The notes under the pieces are model-generated. The model had not been told where the DNA came from, searched no databases, and was given only the letters and a program-made list of their open reading frames with translations. A stretch of 64,000 bases of DNA from Sternotherus odoratus. Lineage: Eukaryota > Chordata > Testudines > Kinosternidae. A program made the translations under genes and the position numbers. The stretch spans positions 94,439,340 to 94,503,339 of the forward strand of contig JAVMKO010000002.1 of assembly GCA_032164245.1 (NCBI GenBank), in the 5' to 3' direction. Below, piece after piece: positions 33,690-48,000 of this stretch (its first letter is position 1; each line of letters opens with the position of its first letter).

Positions 33690-36600
33690 AAAGTACCATT
33701 AGCTAGCTCAGTCTTGGAACTACAGTGTGCATGGGTTATAATTTGCTTAAACAGTGTACTTTATATAATAATTTTAGACTAGAACAGTTTTCAGAAAGTG
33801 TTTGTTACCATAAACCAGGACATCACTTGATAAGAAAACCATGTCAGCTAAATTAATATTTAAAAAATATTTTCCTAACATTCTCTTCTTTTGTAGCATA
33901 GATGCAGTCTTAGAATATTCTTATTATGTAGACTTCTCCTATTTTAACATGCTAATATCTTGCATCTAAACACTTGGTAATTGTAACTAGTTTTTATAGA
34001 AGTGTTGTATAGAAACTTAGCAAAGGCTCTTCTCTAGTCAGAGCTTTCTGGGTCTTGGGTTGCTTACCTTAGTGAATTTTTAGTCTATATTGCCATGTTT
34101 TGGGGAAAAAGTGGATTATTTCATGGTTGTATTTAAAAAAGAAAAATGAGTTTGGGTATTGTTTTCATTTTTCTATTTACATAAATTTTACATAGTGCTT
34201 ATTATTATTATTTTGAGGATTTTCCCATTTTTCACCCACCGAAGCCCTTTTTGTAGGAGTATTTGCCAGCTCTGTATTGTGTCTATTTTGGGTTAGAGTG
34301 AAGAGGGTAATTATTTTGGAAATAGAAACAGCATTTTTTTCTTTTCTTTTTGAAATAGGCCTTTCAGTAAGTTGGCAAACCAACAAGAGCTTGTTCCTCT
34401 AACCATTCAAAGAGGGCAACCGTGTTGGTCATTTGGTATTTGCCAGATGCAAAATGTCTTGCTCTAGAGCGAACAGACCATCCATTCTGTCTTTGTTTAG
34501 AATTGGCATGTAATCTAAATAATTGGATTTACTACTTTAAGGTTTTTCATGTTAGAAAGTTAAATTAATAAGATTAAACAAGTTAATAAAATTAAAAATT
34601 AAGTCAATAAGGTAACAGCTGCATGTTACCAGTGTTTTGAATTGTATAGCACATTTTGGTTTTCCCTGGGCCATGTTCTGAGACTTTGTCCTTTGGTAAC
34701 CTGTGAAACTGAGGCAGAAATCTGATTTTAAACGTTGAATCAAAAATTTAACCTAGAAACTGCAATTCCACAGTATTAAAACTGTGATAGACTAAACATC
34801 TAGTTATTAGTCACTATCTGCCCCATGTTGGCTAGTCGTATATTCCATATATCACAACTGAAGCCTGTGGAACTAGTGCCAGTCCATATACTAAATGCAG
34901 TTACTTCGGAAGCCACGCAGAGTAAAAAAGCTGTGTGTTTGTTTTTGTTTTTGTTTTAAAATTCACTTCATTAAAGTGAATTGGCCAGGCTTTTAGTTAA
35001 TAAAACTTGACATTTCAGACACTGAGGGTCTGGTTCTCTGGCCGAGAGGTAGTGCACTGCAGGTGTGAGAGCAAAGCAAGAGAGAACCGGGAATACATCA
35101 AAAGTGGTGCTAAATGATTTATATCAGGAAGAGAGAGAATGAAGGAAGAGTCATTGTTGAGACTTTGTCATTGTGTGATCAAGTGTGCCATCTCATCTCC
35201 TCTGGTAATAACAAAGTCATGGGTTGTTCTGAAAGTGAATTGGAGGAAGACCTTTTGCCCTAAATTTCATAACTAGATTGGAAGGCCTCTGCTGGGAATG
35301 GACTGTTGTGGGATGGAGAGACATTTTTACTATCTGGTGGCTGGGTGAGGTTGGAGAAATGTAGCATTGAAGAGGTGGTCAGAATATGAGGAAATCATGT
35401 GTACTGGAGTGGAATGGGTGAGAAAAGAATGGTGCAAAACATACATATCAATACATTTTGAAATGTACTTTTAATTTGCTAATTCAATTTACATTACTAT
35501 TTAGGCTAAATATACTGGTTATTCCCCACTTCCTTTTCAGCACCCCATGGTCTGAGAATATTACTTTGCTCCTGGGATGTAATGGACTGAGTAGGGACAT
35601 ACTCTGACTCAAACATCATGTGATGGTACATTGTGTTACAAATAACCAGATAGACAATCCTTAATATACAGGGTTAACATTAAATCTTATGATAGGCTTC
35701 AAATGTGCATTTTTTGGATTTCTGTCCAGTCACTCTTAGTATTGCTACTTATCTAAATGTTTTTGGTTGGGTGGACTTAAGTAAATTCAACAAGAATTTT
35801 CCAATTGGTGTATAGATTATTTTCGACAGCATCGTTGGGAAATTATCAAGTACATATTTGGGGGGAAAATCACTCTATATGCTACAGTAGCAAGCAAGGT
35901 TCTTTTCCCCACTAAATTTAATGGTCTGCTTTTTGGCTACATTTTGTGCAGAAGTGAATCCACAACAAAACATTACTTGTGGCCGCATGTGTGCTTTTGG
36001 TGATGGAAACGTAACCAGTTGAAATTAAAATCCCATTTATCCCGCGCAAGAGCTCTCTAGTCTGCATGAATGCATAGGGGATCACATTTTGTGTTTACAA
36101 ACTGAATGATTTTTTGGGACAGGTGTATTGGTGTACAGAAGCGCTTTCTTTTTAAAGGATCATTGTTCCTAGATACAAGAAATATGAATGTTCAATTAGT
36201 CTGTTTCAGTTCAAGAATCATAAGCACCGTTGTAGTAATAAGTAGTATATGAGTCCCCAAGGAGGTGGAAATAAGCAAGCAATACGTGTCTATCAGGAAT
36301 TTAGCAGAGTCTGTTGATCACAATGAAGTATAATTTTCTTTATGGGCAATTGTGTGAGACTATAGGGACAACAAATTTAGAGGAATTGTTAGACAATTCA
36401 TTTTCTGTCATTATTAGAGAGCCTATATAATGCTGGTATTTTTTCAGTGTTTTAGCTCTGCAACTGGCCCTTTGCTGGAGAGAACACACATTGTGCATAG
36501 CGTCCACCACAAAGCTTTTGAAGATAAAATTATGAAGTATGTAGATACTTCTACTGCCTTCTTGGAGTTAATATGCATGTATGTTTGGAGAGCAGCTTAA

Positions 36601-37429
36601 GCCTGGCAAGGTATTTTAACTCTAAAATGTCTTAGCTTTGTAGGTTTAAGGCAGATCTTAAAATTCTTGAGGGAAAAAATACTTCTTCCCACCATTCTGT
36701 TGTATAGCTTTTCTCTGTAGACAGATTTCAGTGTCTCCCTCGACTGTGCTTCCCGTAAATCCCGAACAGTTTTCCAAGGTATTACTTACTAGATATTTTT
36801 AGGATCATATATAGATGCTGTTTTTTGGCACTTAGTTCTGTTATATGGTTTCTAAATGACACCTCTTTCCTTAGCAAAAACTTGTTTGAGGGTTGAATGC
36901 CTAGATGGCAGAGTTTTAATAGCTGTCAAAATGGAGAAGGTTGTAGATTGGTTTTACCTTCACTAATTGATTATCTTTTACATCTAAATTTTTGTCATCA
37001 TTATACTTGAATGTGTATAATTTGATCAGAGAACCACGATGATAGTTTGCAATACAATGACAAACCTGGATTATTCTTTGGCAATATTTGTTACAGATCT
37101 CAAGTTCATATTATATAAATATTGTACTAGCAGAACCAGTAATCAGTGTAAAGTTGCCTTCCCTTCCCTTTAAAAATTGATATTTTAGGTCTTTTTATCA
37201 TCTTTTTCCAGCCATGCCTCTAACAGCCATCTACGGGTTAGCTGATTTTTTTTCTTTTTTTAACTGAAGACAGGAATTTTAAACTCACTTTTATAAAGTT
37301 ATAAATTATGAAGACTGTGAGTTATTAACATCGAACGATCTGAATAACATTTGGAATTTTGACTGCTATGAAGTCCTTTTATTCTATACTATGTTCTCTG
37401 TCAAGCTCTTGGAATGCTTGGAAATCTGG
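33051..37429. other. Intron sequence with a GT microsatellite
   Basis: AT-rich unique-looking DNA. (GT)19 at 33650-33687 next to CTTGTCTACACTAACC, a MITE-end fragment. TTTG repeats at 34939-34956. No gene signal. Confidence 0.5.
33650..33687. repeat. (GT)n microsatellite, 19 units
   Basis: Uninterrupted GT dinucleotide run of 38 bp; likely polymorphic. Confidence 0.97.
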
Positions 37430-37814
37430 GTTGACTGGGGCTCAGTTCACCAGGTTGGGGCCAGTGGGTCACAGCTGGGGGCAGCTGCAGCTGAACGGGG
37501 CTGGAGGCCTGGACCCCGGCTGGCAAGGGGCCGGCGGACGGAACCCCAGACCAACAGCGGGCTAAGTGGGGCCGGTGGCTGGTATTCCAGGCTGGCACCC
37601 CGCTGAGCCACTCATCCCACTGCTGGTCTGGAGTTCCATTCGCCAGCACCTGCCAGCCGGGGTCCCAGCTGCTGGCCCCACTCAGGCCGCTGCCGGCCTG
37701 AAGTTCCGTTCATCCAGGCAGGCATCGGGCTGAGCGGAGTCGGCTGCTGGGACCCCAGCTGTCAGCAGAGTGCCACTAAAAGTCAGTGTGCGTGCCGCCG
37801 GTTGCCAACCCCTG
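37430..37814. mobile_element. 5'-truncated hAT family A-like element
   Basis: Right end GCCGCCGGTTGCCAACCCCTG is the family A terminal repeat, preceded by GTGCCACTAAAAGTCAGTGT as in 39692-39973. The GC-rich body is alternating CCGGCTGGCA/GGTCTGGAGTTCC blocks. No left terminal repeat. Confidence 0.65.
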
Positions 37815-37844
37815 CCATGTACTATACAAATTTCATGGGGGGAG

Positions 37845-38345
37845 ACTAGTGTTTTTCAAATTGGGGGTCCTGACCCAAAAGGGGATTGCAGGGAGTGCCA
37901 AGGTTAATTTAGGGGGCGTGCCTTGGTATTGCCACCCTTATTTCTATGCTGCTTTCATACCTGGGTGGCCAGAGAGCAGCAGCTGTTGGCCAGGTGCCCA
38001 GCTCTGAAGGCACTGTTCTGCCAGTAGCAGCATGGAAGTAAGGATGGCAATAACATACCATGCCACCTTTACTTCTGCACTGCTGCCTTCAGAGTTGGGA
38101 GCCGGAGAGTGATGGCTGCTGAGGGCCCATCTCTGCAGGCAACAGCAGAGATGTAAGGGTGACAATACCATACCCTGTCATACTTACTTCTGCGCTGGTA
38201 CTGGCGGCGGCTCTGCCTTCAGAACTGGGCTCCCAGCCAGCCGCCACCACTCTTCAGCTGCCCAGCTCTGAAGGCACCACCACTGCCAGCAGCTGCGCAG
38301 AAGTAAGTGCAACAGTACCACAACCCCCCCTACAATACCGTTGCT
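37845..38345. mobile_element. hAT-derived repeat with alternating inverted blocks
   Basis: Left end AGTGTTTTTCAAATTGGGGG TCCTGACCC resembles hAT termini. Four blocks of about 110 bp alternate in orientation, each with TACTTCTGC(G/A)CTG or its complement CAG(C/T)GCAGAAGTA and CAGCTCTGAAGGCA. Right end not recognisable. Confidence 0.6.
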
Positions 38346-38604
38346 AGTTACAGAGGGCAAGACACAAGATAACCTTCTTCTGCCTTTCCCTGTTCTTTGT
38401 TCTTGCTAATGCAGCCTTGCAAAATTGTCCTTGAATATTTACTGCCCAAGTACAAAATCTACTTGCTTGCTCTTTACCGGGCTGCTGACAGTGGGAAATA
38501 AAAACTTGATATATTACTTGCCGGTCAAAAATAAAATGCTTTCCTTGAGGCTTTGCAAAACTGCAGTTATGGATTAAACTTTTGTGATTTCTGTCACTCT
38601 GTTT

Positions 38605-38935
38605 TGTGCAGTGTAGTTGTAGCCATGTCTGTCCCGGGATAATATTTTATATTGGACCGGCTTCTTCACAAAGCTCTTCTTCAGATCTGGGAAAGGTAGT
38701 CCCATCATCATGGACTGTAGCCCACTAGCCCTCTCTTTTTGTCCTATGATTGCAGAGGTGCTAACAGGCCACTCCACTTGAATGGTCCCTTTGAATATGT
38801 GCTAAATCGTCATTCTAAACACTCTTGCTGTGACACTGGGAGTATCTTTCCCAGACCCGAAGAAGAGCTCAAAAGCTTGTCTCTCTCATCAAAAGATATT
38901 GGATCCATTTTGGACCTCACCCACTTTATCTCTAA
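38605..38935. repeat. Fold-back pair of a second CCCAGA-CTGAAGAAGAGCTC-type repeat
   Basis: Minus-oriented copy 38605-38690 (GTAGTTGTAGCCATGTCTGT .. AAGCTCTTCTTCAGATCTGG) and plus-oriented copy 38846-38935 (TTTCCCAGACCCGAAGAAGA .. GACCTCACCCACTTTATCTC). The arms face each other across about 155 bp. It parallels the fold-back at 6543-6723 but from a different family. Confidence 0.7.
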
Positions 38936-39233
38936 CAGTCAGTTTTAATGAATCAGAATAAGTTAAGAAACTTTAATTTTAAAATGTTCAATTATAAATT
39001 AAGCAAAATGTTAACTGGAGTAGAACCAAAGTAACAAATGTATTTGTACCTTTTTAAGAAAGAGGTTTTCATGAAGGAAAAATAGCAGATATCAGCTAGT
39101 GTAATGTAATGATATGGAGCAGATGAAAATGCTTGGAACATATAGCATGCTATTCACACTTATGGGTGAAAAGTTCCTGGTTTGCTACACTGACTTAGTG
39201 CAAGCTAGGTACAAATTCCCTGGAAATTCTTAA

Positions 39234-39632
<399 letters not shown>

Positions 39633-39691
39633 TAAGGGAACAATCTGTAGTTCAGAGAACAAGCTGCAATATCACACTGTACAGTCTAGCT

Positions 39692-39973
39692 CAGGGGTCG
39701 GCAACCTTTCAGAAGTGGTGTGTTGAGTCGTCATTTATTCACTCTAATTTAAGGTTCCGTGTGCCAGTAATACATTTTAGAAGGTCTCTTTCTAGAAGTC
39801 TATAATATAGAACTAAATTATTGTTGTATGTAAAGTAAAAATAAAGAAGCTTCATTTAAATTTAAAATGCAGAGCCCCCCAGATCAGTGGCCAGGACCCG
39901 GGCAGTGTGAGTGCCACTGAAAATCAGCTCGCGTGCCTCCTTCGGCATGGGTGCCATAGGTTGCCTCCCCCTG
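39692..39973 (+). mobile_element. Non-autonomous hAT (family A), intact ends
   Basis: Ends CAGGGGTCGGCAACC and GGTTGCCTCCCCCTG are inverted repeats; perfect 8-bp target duplication GTCTAGCT at 39684-39691 and 39974-39981. 282 bp, no coding. It lies 79 bp downstream of the JARID2 exon donor. Confidence 0.95.
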
Positions 39974-39981
39974 GTCTAGCT

Positions 39982-40805
39982 GAATGCAGTGGTGTTGCTC
40001 TTGAACCTATTGCACTTATTTCCACCCTGTAGTCTGACTGTAGATACAGTGGAGTAGTGTTTTACTTCTTCAGTATAAAGATTCTAGAGTTAGGCCGATG
40101 GTAGAGCATGTGGAAATTACTTTTATGCTTGGCACTCTTTCTTCTTGTCCTTCCCTTTCTCTCAGTGAAGTCTGATTGTATAAACTGAGGCCCTGCTTAA
40201 TCCTCACAAGTACTTCTTTATTGCCACTCAGAGTGGCAATCTAGTTGGTTATTCCCTTCCTCTGCATGTGGAGCGTTCATTAACCAGGCTTCACCCGACC
40301 AGCTCAATCCCAGAACAACAAGCTTTATCTGACTAGAAGAAAAGGTTGATTTTGGTTTTGTCTTTGTATCTGAAAAATGTGTTTATTCAGTGGGATAACT
40401 GATGTGTGTTCGCTGGAAAACCATAGTGGAAACAAGGCATGGGTAGGTCTAACCAAGAGATGAGTAGATCTGGTGAACCTCCTAACTAGCCTGTGTCAGT
40501 TACCCACTGAAAAAACACAAAAGTTTTTTGGCAGTGAAAAAAGAGCCTTTGAATGACAAGTATGTATAACTCTCTCTTGATTAAACCGGAGACTCGCTTT
40601 GAATGCTGTACCTCACTGCTAGGTCACACTTAGGCGCCTGGTAATATTTTCCTCCTGTTTAATCTCTTGACTGTGGCATTAGACCTGCGTTTTAGCCATT
40701 ATTCCTTCATCCGAGTGTGCTGGGACTGCCACCAGCCCCTTTGGAGCTAGATGGTGCTCATGTTTAATGTACCAGAGGGGTTGCTGTTGCCATTGTCCCA
40801 TGGTC
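39982..40805. other. Intron sequence, nothing recognised
   Basis: No repeat or gene signal. Confidence 0.45.
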
Positions 40806-41369
40806 GTCACTATTTTTGAAGTGGGGGCCACTTTGGCAAAAAAACTTTTATGTGAGAGCCACATGGGGTGGGGTGGGGCCGAGGGGTTCGGACTGTGAGA
40901 GGTGGTCCAGGGTAGGACAGAGGGTGGAGTGTGGGGGTGAGGACTCTAAGGTGTAGCTGGGGTTGAGGGGTTGAGGGTGCAGGAGGGGGCTCAGGGCTGG
41001 GGCAGAGGGTTGGGATGCAGGAGTGAGGGCTCTGGCTGGGGGTGTAGGCTCTGCAGTGGGGCAGGGCTGGGGATGAGGAGTTTGGGGTATAGGCAGCTAC
41101 CCCAGGCTGGGGGCCAGAGGGCTTCCTCCAGCCCTCTCCCTGCCAGCAGCAGCTAGCTCTGGGGAAGGGACCTGTTTTCTCCTCTGCCGGCAGGCAGCAC
41201 AGGAGCTCCAGGGAAGGAGGGGAGAGGCCCATAGCAACCCTGCAAGCCCCAACTTGCTCCCCTCCCCAGTTCCCTCCCACCCCAACTCTCTCCTCTCCAG
41301 GTCCCGGCTATGCAGCTATTTATAGTCTGCTGTGGGGCCAGGCAGCTTAGAGGGAATTTAGGGAGCCGC
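40806..41369. mobile_element. GC-rich repeat-derived segment
   Basis: TGAAGTGGGGGCCACTTTGG and GTGAGAGCCACATGGGGTGG start a G-rich run of imperfect units (GGGCTCAGGGCTGGGGCAGA, GGGCTCTGGCTGGGGGTGTA). Probably a non-autonomous DNA transposon remnant; terminal repeats not identified. Open frames here are not credible genes. Confidence 0.45.
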
Positions 41370-41377
41370 ACTTAGGG

Positions 41378-42048
41378 TAAGGTTACACTGCAGAATTGTA
41401 GCGCGTTTATTTATAGTGCGTCCCATTTAGCGCGATAGGGATTGCGCTAGAGGCTGTGCACATTAGACCCTTCAGCGCTACAGCATGGACACATTTCCGG
41501 GGCTTCTGGCTGCACAGGGAGTGGTGAATTATGGGCAGGTATCCCAGCATTCAGCTGGGTGCAAAGTGCTTTGCAAAGAAGGGGGATGAGGGGGAACGTG
41601 TAGGCAGGGAGACAAGTTCAGGCTGTCAGTGACTGTTCGTTAGAGGAAACTGACAGGCTCTGCATTGAAGTCACACAGCTCGGTCCGTCAGCATTTCCAG
41701 TGCTTATTTGCTGTGATTTTTAAGAGAGAAACTCAAAAGGTACTTCCGCATTCTTCCTTCCCTTTTCAAAACAACACTTAGACGTCATTTGCCTTAAATG
41801 GCCTGTTGATTGCCTTACATGGCTCGGAGGCGTGCCAGAGATCCCTTATCGTGCAAAGAGTGATTACACTGGCCCTAACACGCTACAGGCAATACACAAA
41901 AGCCCTTAGCACCCTCGGAGAGGAGGTTTACAAGTTGCGCTTTAAACGGAGACTCATTGCGCAAAATGTGCCTTGCCAGTGTGTAAGGTTAGAGAATGAT
42001 AGCGCTACTGGAGGCATTTAGGGCTATAAAGCGCCAGTCTAACCAAGC
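41378..42048 (-). mobile_element. DNA transposon family B, copy 3 (inverted)
   Basis: Left end TAAGGTTACACTGCAGAATTG and right end GCGCCAGTCTAACCAAGC correspond to family B ends in reverse. Flanks ACTTAGGG (41370-41377) and CCTTAGGG (42049-42056) match 7 of 8. It lacks the GC-rich core of copies 1 and 2 and keeps the region shared with copy 2 (for example TGACAGGCTCTGCATTGAAG). Confidence 0.85.
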
Positions 42049-42056
42049 CCTTAGGG

Positions 42057-45000
42057 TCAACAGGAGCCACCACTGGCTCACGGGCCTTGCAATGAAGAAT
42101 ACTGCCATTGCCCTTTCCTTCATGTAGTCTGATTGAAACAGTGCGCCGTCGTTACAGATAGTGCCTGCTTTGTTGGCAGAGTCCTAACTCAGTGGGGTAA
42201 TCCCCTGAGGTTTGCTACGTTTGCCTTGTTTCTCAGTTGCTACCACTACTTTGCAGATTCCCATTGCTTCTCTTTACAGCACAGTTCTCTCACTTGGAAT
42301 GCAACTGATCAGCATCAATCATGGCTGCCTGCCTTGGTTTTCTCCTCCTAGTTCAGCATGGTTGAATTTTCCTATGCTTATGTATTCTGTTACTAATGGT
42401 TTGAAACCAGGCTGCCAAGTTGTCTATCTTGACTCTCTCATCCGGTATGTAAAGTTCTTTTGTAATAGGGGATAGGAATGGACGCTTATTTATTTTTATA
42501 TATATGGATTGTGAAAAGTAGCACCCAGTGGAGACTAAAATGCAGACTCAATCCCTTTCTACATTTCTGTGGATTAGATCTAATTCGCTGTGTGGTAATT
42601 TGCTCTGTCTGTTGGCAGCACGCTGCTGGAGTGCTCCGGGCCAATTGATGCATTCTGTTTGTGGGAAATTTCAGCTAGTAAGTGTGCACACATGGGTGCA
42701 TTCATACACATATATATTCTTCTCCTTATTAAATATGTATTAAATCTCTCAAGGCCCCCCATACCTATGGAGAGGCAACTTGAAAAGGGGAGAGACTTTA
42801 TTCCCAGCAATCTGACTTGAATAATGTTATATGAGACATAGGTATCTTCTCCTGATGCAATGTTTCATGCAGCATGATTCTCCTGATCCAATGTTTCATG
42901 CAGCATGATTTTTTCCGAATAGTGAACATTTGTGAACATTTGGATCTGGTACCTGTAATTGGATCTGGTACCTGTAATTTTCTTCTAATAGACGTTCTTC
43001 TGTAAAGTAATAGAAGTTTTATAAAGTTGTTGAAAGTCTGCAGTCAATTCCAAATTTCTTCAAGATCCAAGGTTGTATGTAGATTCCCCAGGAAATATTA
43101 GGATAAAAAATAAACAGTACACAGCTCGTTTGTCACTGTATAGGGTCTGAGAACAACACACGGGAACTCGGGGGGCAGATTCCTCTGGCGAAAGCACTGC
43201 ACTGGATTGCCTTAAACAGGGACATGTTGGGGGAAGGAGCCTAGGGCAGGAGAGGGTGGGCCATAGTGTGTGTGTGTGTCACTGTGTCAATTCTGGCCTG
43301 TGCTTCAAGCCGGGGGGGGGGGGTGGGGCACTGAGGTGTATGCCATAATTTGGAGGAGCCAGGCTCCTCTGAATTAAGCTGGGGCCATTGCAGTAGGGTA
43401 CAGATTCTGTTCTGTGCCTGCAGGAGACAATGGGACTCCTGGAGGCAGAGCATCAAATTTGGCCCTTAATGTACATTTCACACCTTCATTTTCACCAGAT
43501 TTTTATATGCATATTTATTTTTTATTTTTTCGCACACCTGTAATGTAAAAAGTTACAGGGAGAAAAGATTGGACAAAGTTTATACAAAGGAACGTCACCC
43601 AATATGTGCAAATAGCAGTGCTGGGGAAACTAAAGATTCCTCCCAGATTAAGCCTTTGTTTTCCAAGGAAAACACTTAGCTGACCTCCAGTGGGAAGTTG
43701 GGAAACTTAGACTCGTTGGTGATTGTACTTTTCATGTTTTTTTCCTAATAAAATCTTCCCTAAAGTGCCACTGATGGGTTTAAATTCCTGAATTTAAAAA
43801 GAAACTCTTACCTGTGTAACTAATAACCAGAGAGCCTAGTTTTCTGTGATTTAAAAAAAAAATAATTATCCGATTAACCCCCCCATAAAAAAGGGTTTTT
43901 GTGTGATTGAAATGAAATGCTGAACTTTAGTTTCACTAGCCATATAGTGAGAGCAAGACTTCAGATGAACATAATGTTTTATTGATGTATTTACAATTTT
44001 TAAGCAAGTTTGAAACCTGCCAGTGCCATCAATCATTATAATAAAATGAATAGAATGATTCAGTCACAGTGCATTGGCTCTTTACTGTTGTCAATTGCCT
44101 TGCTGTTTCTGCCTCTTGTTTTCGTTTCTTTTCATCCCGTTTGTTTGGAGCTTTGGATGTGTTCTACAATTGTCTGCCTTCAAATGTAATCTACAGAACA
44201 GTGCATTACCATCAACATGAAATTTGTCCATGCCAAACTCAGTGACATGGTCTTTAGGGATGATAAAGTTTTCGGCATGTCTTCATAATTTTAATTGCTC
44301 ACAGCTGGAGGCTGAAGTGAACTTTGAGATGTATTAAAACACAAATCGCTACACACTGTTGAGTAACCTCTCTATATACTGTATATATGCCCGAAGCAGC
44401 TTATTGGAATATGTTTAGCTATGTAAATTTAAAGCACATTAAAAAATCAGCCACACAAGGGGTAGGTTGCGTTCATTGAATAAGTGACACTGATACTTTC
44501 AGTAAAATTTAGCTAATAGTTAATATATGTACTTATTTTTTTCACAGAAAGTAGAAACTAAAGATTTTATTTAAAAACACAAATTCTGCATTTTTTCCAT
44601 GTTTTTTTCAGAGGCAAATGGATTTCAAGGATCCCTGCTACTAACACAAGGATTATGGAATTTAAAATAATTAATAATAAAATAATTAATAACTTAAAAA
44701 AGTTATATCAATTCCTTACCTTTCTCATTTTATGCAATCTTATTTATTACATTTTGCTCAACATGGATAATAATGACCGAATAGAAATAAAATTGAAATC
44801 CACCTGTCAATTTCTGATCTGTTGGATTTCATAACGCCAGACTGCAGTATTGTGCAAATGAATAAGTGTTGCAAGAGAACACTGTTTGTTTAAAAATAAC
44901 TTTTGTTTTAAAAAAAATGTTTTGATAGCCAGTGTTAAAAGCATGCTGTAGAAAAAATGATTCTTAAGATTTAATGGACAAGAGAATGTCCCTTTAATAT

Positions 45001-48000
45001 CTGATAACCACAGTTTAATTTTTTTTAAAAAACATATATTTTACTCACATCTTGCATTGTGATCCTTCTCCTCCCCTTCCCCACATACTCCTCATATCTC
45101 TTTCCATCCCCAGCACTCTTTAACACAACTCCACCCTCAACCTTCAGTACACACAACATTTTAAGATGGATTTTATACTGGTGATTGTTGAGCAGAAAAG
45201 AACATTTGAAGTTCATTTTAAACTTCTGGCTAGAACCATTGGACATTGAAGAATAGAAAGTCTTGTCTATGGTTCAAGCAGCTTTCTCTCTTACAAATGT
45301 TACCATGATTAAATCAGATTATTATAGTTGAAAAGTGGGTAAAAATTATAGGCAGTGAATCCAATGCCCTTTATAAATGGAGGAAATATTCCAGCCAAAT
45401 CTTGAAAATGGTTTGATTCTGTCTCACTCACTCACCAAGCAAGCACACCAAGACTTTTTTCTTTATCAGTGCAATCACTTATTAAATACCAAGGGGCAAA
45501 TTTTCAAAAAATTTCATGTGGGGTTTCAACTCTGCACCTCCAGTTGTTTACTAAGAACTGTGTTGCTAAATCCCCATCCAATTTATTTACACTTTCCCAA
45601 ACACTGAAATTCATGGCAATTTATAGATTTAGCAGTGATGTAATTGTTGGCAACATAGTATCACGAGGTATGTGTAGGACATTTGTTCAGGTCTTTGAAA
45701 ACTCTGCAGCGGGTCTGCTAATGAGACTGTCCTGCAGGGTTGATCCACTTGTGCAGGGTCCTGTTGATTTCAATGGGACTCTGTCACTTTGCAGAATTGG
45801 GAGCGAGTTTGGCTGATAAGTGAGTAGTATGAGCTTTGTTGTCTCAGTGATATCATCTGCTCAGTGACTGCTTGAAAACTACAATGTGATACTATATGGA
45901 GAGTAATTTTTTTTCTAAATCTTCTCGTTGAAAACAGATTGTAAATGCATTGCACGGTATAAATGTTTGATATGTATGTTACGACAATCCCTCGTTCTGA
46001 GAAAGGTGTATCACTTGGGCTAATTAGGCCCGTTTCACAGCGGTGGAGTTTTACACATTTCTGGTGGGCCCCAAAGTGTTGCTGTTCTGTTGGCTGGAGA
46101 GCGTATTTGGAATAAATTGTACGCTATGTCTTGTGTATTTCATAAGGCAGTGGGGAAATGAAGGGACCCTATTGGATTTCCTGCTCAAATTCCTTTTACA
46201 GATGGTATACAAAATAGCAAACCTTGATGTTAAAGTCCATGAGGACCTAGAGATTTGCATCCCTTCATAAAAGTGTTACAGTCCTTTAAAGTATTGAACA
46301 AATGCTCATATAAAGTGAATCTTCCATGCCAAAAGAAGGTAATGAACTAGCTTTGCTTCTCTGTGAAGCTGATCTCTTTCTCTCTGTAAGTGACTTCAGG
46401 AACATACACTGCGGTTTGTAAACTTACAGCTACCATCTGTACTTGTGAAATGAAAATTTATACCACACTTTTCCCTGTAAGTACAGTAATTTAAAAATTC
46501 CAGTAACCGCAAGAACTTCACTTTTCCCTTGAGGAGGGAAAGTTTTTCTTTATGGCTTTTAACATCCAAAAATGTAGCTGGAAAGTCTAATTGAATTCCA
46601 GGAACGTGGAACATTACATACAGGCTGTTGGTGGAAGACCGTGGGACTCCACAAAGGGTGAAGAGGCCCATGCTTAGAGATCCCTTTGTAGGACTGGGGT
46701 CTATATTACTTTGAGTTCTTTTTTATTTCTCTGAAAGTTTATGATCCTAATTATTCTTTTAAAACATGCTCTAATTCAAGTGAGCAGAGAATTTACTAAT
46801 TCCTGCTTGCTTTCATTAGCACAAATTGTGAGGGCTGTGGACACTTTTGAAATTACTGTTAATTGATTCTTCAAACTCTTCACTTGAAAATATGTATTAA
46901 TGGACATTTTTTATTTTGTTCTGTTTTTAAAAAAGCCATCTGCCTAAGGTAAAAAGAGTTAGGAATTAATAGGTGTATTTTCAAATATTTAAAATACAAC
47001 ATTGACCAGGGTTGGCCCAGAATTCCTGTTCCTTTATATTTTTAGTTTTTAAATCATGCCCCAGAATTTCCAACATGAGAAGGAATGGAATAGTGCAGAT
47101 ACATCTGAAGTGTTTGCCTGCCGTGTTCTTATCTTTAAATAGCTTCTTTGAAGGAGCCCATGTGCCCTTTGCCAGAGGCATAATTAGTATCTTTCAGTAG
47201 TGCACATGGAGAGGAACGTGTCATCTTTATGCTGTCGTACAATAGCCTGTACTTTTACTGGATTTTCTGTGACTGAAATCACATTATTCCTATTAGCTTC
47301 TGTTTTTAAGTTGCCTTTACCCCACTACAATTATTTACAGGTTAAAAATGTTAATGGAGCAATAAAAGTCAGGGAGTTGGTTGTCTTTCCACTCCACCTC
47401 CATCCCTTCAGGGGAGGTAATAGTAGCAAAAGCGATGATTAGTAGCCAACATTAGAAAGCTTTCTTTCCCAGGGTCAGTTTTCAAAATAAGCTGGAGGTC
47501 TGGGAACTAGGTTTTATTGATTTTTAGGGATTCCTAAATAGCGGCATCTCAGTAATTAAGGCCTCAAAATACAGCTTTCAGACTGTGCTAACAGAACTTC
47601 TGCCCTCTCATAACCCTAAACACACAATTCTTCACTCTTTCGAGTGATTTAACAATTTCATCAACTTTACAGTGCTGCAGTGTTGCGAAAACGTGTGCAA
47701 ACAGCAAACTCCACTGTCACTGCAGCAAAGATGTGCATATTGTTCCAAACTTTGGCACCTTTTACCATTCCAGTGACCCTGTCCTCTAGAGACGACCTGT
47801 ACCTGCTGATTGGGGCGGGGGAGGGAGGACATAATTAAAAGGCACGGCTCAAGTCATGCCCCCACCTCCTTACCCTCAGTCTCCTTCCCCAGAAAGCAGC
47901 AACTTCTCCATACAGCTCCCAGCTGTTGTTTTGGGGAACAGCTCACCGGCTCCGGCAGCCGCCACACAGGGAGGGGACCCAGCCACATCCTGTGGCCTGG

